From contig NZ_JACHGB010000005.1 of assembly GCF_014202215.1 (NCBI RefSeq), positions 310,001 to 374,000 on the forward strand: a DNA stretch of 64,000 nucleotides, written 5' to 3'. The position numbers and the translations under genes are program-made. Positions 62,032 through 64,000 of the stretch are shown piece after piece. The notes under the pieces are model-generated. The model saw only the letters and a list, made by a program, of their open reading frames with translations. It did no database searches and was not told where the DNA came from. Position 1 is the stretch's first letter. Each line of letters opens with the position of its first letter. Source of the stretch: Quisquiliibacterium transsilvanicum (lineage in GTDB: Bacteria; Pseudomonadota; Gammaproteobacteria; Burkholderiales; Burkholderiaceae_E).

Positions 62032-62880
62032 ATGTTCAACTGGGTCAAGACCGCGATGCTGATGGCCGCGATCACCGCGCTCTTCGGCGTGCTGGGCGCC
62101 TCGATCGGCGGTCGCCAGGGCATGCTGCTGGCGCTCGGGTTCGCGGTGGTGTCCAACTTCTTCGCCTACTGGTTCTCCGACAAGATGGTGCTGCGCATGT
62201 ACAACGCGCAGGAGGTCGACGAGACCACTGCGCCGCAGTTCTATCGCATGGTGAGGGAGCTGGCCGAGCGCGCCGCCCTGCCGATGCCCAAGGTGTACCT
62301 GATCGACGAACAGGCGCCGAACGCGTTCGCGACCGGCCGCAACCCCGAGCATGCTGCGGTGGCTGCGACCACCGGCATCCTGCGCGTGCTCAGCGAGCGC
62401 GAGCTGCGCGGGGTGATGGCGCACGAGCTTTCACACGTGAAGAACAGGGACATCCTGATCTCCACCATCTCTGCGACGATGGCGGGCGCGATCTCGGCGC
62501 TGGCCAACTTCGCGATGTTCTTTGGCGGCCGCGACGGCGAGGGCCGGCCGGTCAACCCGATCGCCGGCATCCTGGTGGCCATCCTTGCGCCGCTGGCAGG
62601 CGCGCTGATCCAGATGGCGATCTCGCGGGCGCGGGAGTTCGAGGCCGACCGCGGCGGCGCGGAGATCAGCGGCGATCCGCAGGCGCTGGCCTCGGCGCTC
62701 GACAAGATCCACCGCTACGCCCAGGGCATCCCGCTCGAGACCACCGAGCGCCACCCCGAGACCGCCCAGATGATGATCATGAACCCGCTGTCCGGCGGCG
62801 GCCTGCGCGGGCTGTTCTCCACGCACCCCGCCACCGAGGAGCGCATCGCCCGCCTGATGGCGATGGCAGGGCGCGGTTGA
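62032..62880 (+). CDS. htpX: membrane-bound zinc metalloprotease HtpX
   Basis: 282 residues. Two N-terminal membrane helices ([38 protein letters not shown]) precede the M48 domain with the zinc motif HELSH (His131-Glu132-His135) and the downstream [13 protein letters not shown], whose Glu is the third ligand. Two more hydrophobic helices lie between them. HtpX degrades misfolded membrane proteins together with FtsH. Shine-Dalgarno CAGGAGACAGG precedes ATG 62032. The rsmB start lies at its stop. Confidence 0.96.
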   Translation: MFNWVKTAMLMAAITALFGVLGASIGGRQGMLLALGFAVVSNFFAYWFSDKMVLRMYNAQEVDETTAPQFYRMVRELAERAALPMPKVYLIDEQAPNAFATGRNPEHAAVAATTGILRVLSERELRGVMAHELSHVKNRDILISTISATMAGAISALANFAMFFGGRDGEGRPVNPIAGILVAILAPLAGALIQMAISRAREFEADRGGAEISGDPQALASALDKIHRYAQGIPLETTERHPETAQMMIMNPLSGGGLRGLFSTHPATEERIARLMAMAGRG

Positions 62881-64000
62881 CGCGCGTGTCAGGCGAGCCA
62901 TCGGGCCCCGGGCCCGCCGAACCGTCGTTGCGGGCGCCGCTGGCCGCCGAGCTGCGCGCGGCGGCGCTGGCCGTCGAGCGCGTGCGCGCCGGCCGGGCGC
63001 TGCCGCCTTCGCTGGACGAGGCCGCCGCGCGCTGGCGGCTGGAGGGCGTTTCCCGGGCGGCGATGCGCGACATCGCCTACACCGCGGTGCGCCGGCTCGG
63101 CACCGCCGGCGCCCTCGCGGCGCGCCTGAACGCGCGTCGGCCGTCCGTGGCGCTCGCTGCGCTGCAGCTGGTGGCCTTGTCGGAACTGCTCGTCCAGGGC
63201 CGCCGCCATGAAGCGGTGATCGTCGACCAGGCGGTCGAGGCCGCGCGGCTGAGCCCCGAGACCCAGCCGGGCGCCGGCTTCCTCAACGCCACCCTGCGCC
63301 GCTTCCTGCGCGACCGGCCAGCGCTGATGCTGGCCGTGTCGCACGACCAGGAGGCCGTCTGGAACCACCCCCGCTGGTGGATCGACCTACTGCAGGCGGA
63401 CCATCCGGCGCACTGGGAGGCCGTCCTGGCGGCGGGCAACGCACCGCCGCCGATGACGCTGCGTGTCAATGCGCGGCGCGCCAGCGTTGACGAGTGCCTG
63501 GCGGAACTCGGTTCGGCCGGTCACGGCGCGCGGCAGATCGGACCGCATGCCGTGCGCCTGGACCGACCTTGCGACGTCGCGCAGCTGCCCGGCTTCGCCC
63601 AAGGGCGGCTCTCGGTGCAGGATCTCGCCGCGCAGATGGCCGCGCCGCTGCTCGACGTGCAGCCCGGCCAGCGGGTGCTCGACGCCTGTGCCGCACCGGG
63701 CGGCAAGACCGCCCATCTGCTCGAGCTGGTCGACTGTTCGGTGACCGCGCTGGATTCCGACGCCGCGCGCCTGGAGCGGGTGCGAGAGAGCCTCGGGCGC
63801 CTGGGGTTGTCGGCCGACGTGGTCTGCGGCGACGCGCGCCGCCCGGACGACTGGTGGGACGGCCGCCGCTACGACCGCATCCTTCTCGACGCGCCCTGCT
63901 CTGCGTCGGGCATCGTGCGTCGCCACCCGGAGATCCGCTGGCTGCGCCGCCGTCGCGATCTGGCGACACTTTCGGCAGTGCAGTCGGAAATGCTGGCCGC
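62877..64000 (+). CDS. rsmB: 16S rRNA (cytosine-967-C5) methyltransferase RsmB, partial
   Basis: The gene continues beyond the window; 374 codons are visible. An N-terminal NusB-like domain (about 20-150) is followed by the SAM-dependent methyltransferase domain with the SAM loop [18 protein letters not shown] and [10 protein letters not shown], whose Cys belongs to the RsmB catalytic pair, and the start of motif VI (VQSEMLA). RsmB methylates C967 of 16S rRNA. The TTG at 62877 is preferred: it overlaps the htpX stop (TTGA) and follows AGGG with 5 nt spacing. A GTG at 62886 is the alternative. Confidence 0.93.
   Translation, partial: MTRVSGEPSGPGPAEPSLRAPLAAELRAAALAVERVRAGRALPPSLDEAAARWRLEGVSRAAMRDIAYTAVRRLGTAGALAARLNARRPSVALAALQLVALSELLVQGRRHEAVIVDQAVEAARLSPETQPGAGFLNATLRRFLRDRPALMLAVSHDQEAVWNHPRWWIDLLQADHPAHWEAVLAAGNAPPPMTLRVNARRASVDECLAELGSAGHGARQIGPHAVRLDRPCDVAQLPGFAQGRLSVQDLAAQMAAPLLDVQPGQRVLDACAAPGGKTAHLLELVDCSVTALDSDAARLERVRESLGRLGLSADVVCGDARRPDDWWDGRRYDRILLDAPCSASGIVRRHPEIRWLRRRRDLATLSAVQSEMLA

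Overview
The window is about 70% GC and carries almost only bacterial chromosomal genes. The right-hand end has the block topB - dprA - LysM protein / def - fmt - htpX - rsmB, an arrangement typical of Burkholderiales. The rest is catabolic and transport genes of an environmental organism. The best guess is a betaproteobacterium of the order Burkholderiales, with moderate confidence and no genus implied. I saw no rRNA, tRNA, insertion sequence, prophage or CRISPR array.

Layout. 1-3.5 kb: two overlapping enoyl-CoA hydratase genes, a hotdog-fold gene, a collapsed cytochrome P450 pseudogene, and a divergent MaoC/VOC pair. 3.5-3.9 kb: an AT-rich gap with two perfect and two near-perfect DnaA boxes. 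3.9-7 kb: nudC, a MATE exporter and a membrane protein with a restriction-endonuclease-like domain. 7-23.7 kb: a long minus-strand tract with two complete Opp/Dpp-type ABC importers. Between them lie a single-chain biotin-dependent acyl-CoA carboxylase, translationally coupled to the upstream importer, and a carbonic anhydrase. A regulator with two TetR units in one chain closes the downstream importer operon, and a GntR regulator is divergent from the upstream one. 24.8-28.8 kb: Rid protein, thioredoxin-like protein, DsbA-fold isomerase, VOC protein, prfC.

28.8-41.8 kb is an acyl-CoA catabolic region. AliB-like dehydrogenase, BadI and BadH, with BadR divergent, match the alicyclic ring pathway known from Rhodopseudomonas palustris: cyclohexanecarboxyl-CoA is oxidised and the ring is opened to pimeloyl-CoA. 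Beside them are an AidB-type dehydrogenase coupled to a PaaX-type regulator, and a two-gene acyl-CoA dehydrogenase resembling PimC/PimD, which would act on pimeloyl-CoA. The CoA ligase and ring hydratase are not in the window. An ATP-grasp protein of unknown role, a Uma2 nuclease, a dienelactone hydrolase and an M20 peptidase lie among them.

42-54.8 kb: BT1-type transporter, DHH phosphoesterase, amidase, quinone oxidoreductase, M20D amidohydrolase preceded by a deleted LysR gene, an intact LysR/DUF2917 divergent pair, a CotH-type lipoprotein, a DUF35/thiolase-fold pair and a ChaC protein. 54.8-64 kb: the housekeeping block. The def-fmt gap there holds five tandem 11-bp repeats and three copies of a GGAAAACCC motif that recurs elsewhere between genes.

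The most unusual signals are the DnaA-box cluster, the iteron-like def-fmt gap, the ABC importer/acyl-CoA carboxylase/carbonic anhydrase linkage, the double TetR, and two genes (P450, LysR) shrunk by internal deletions.
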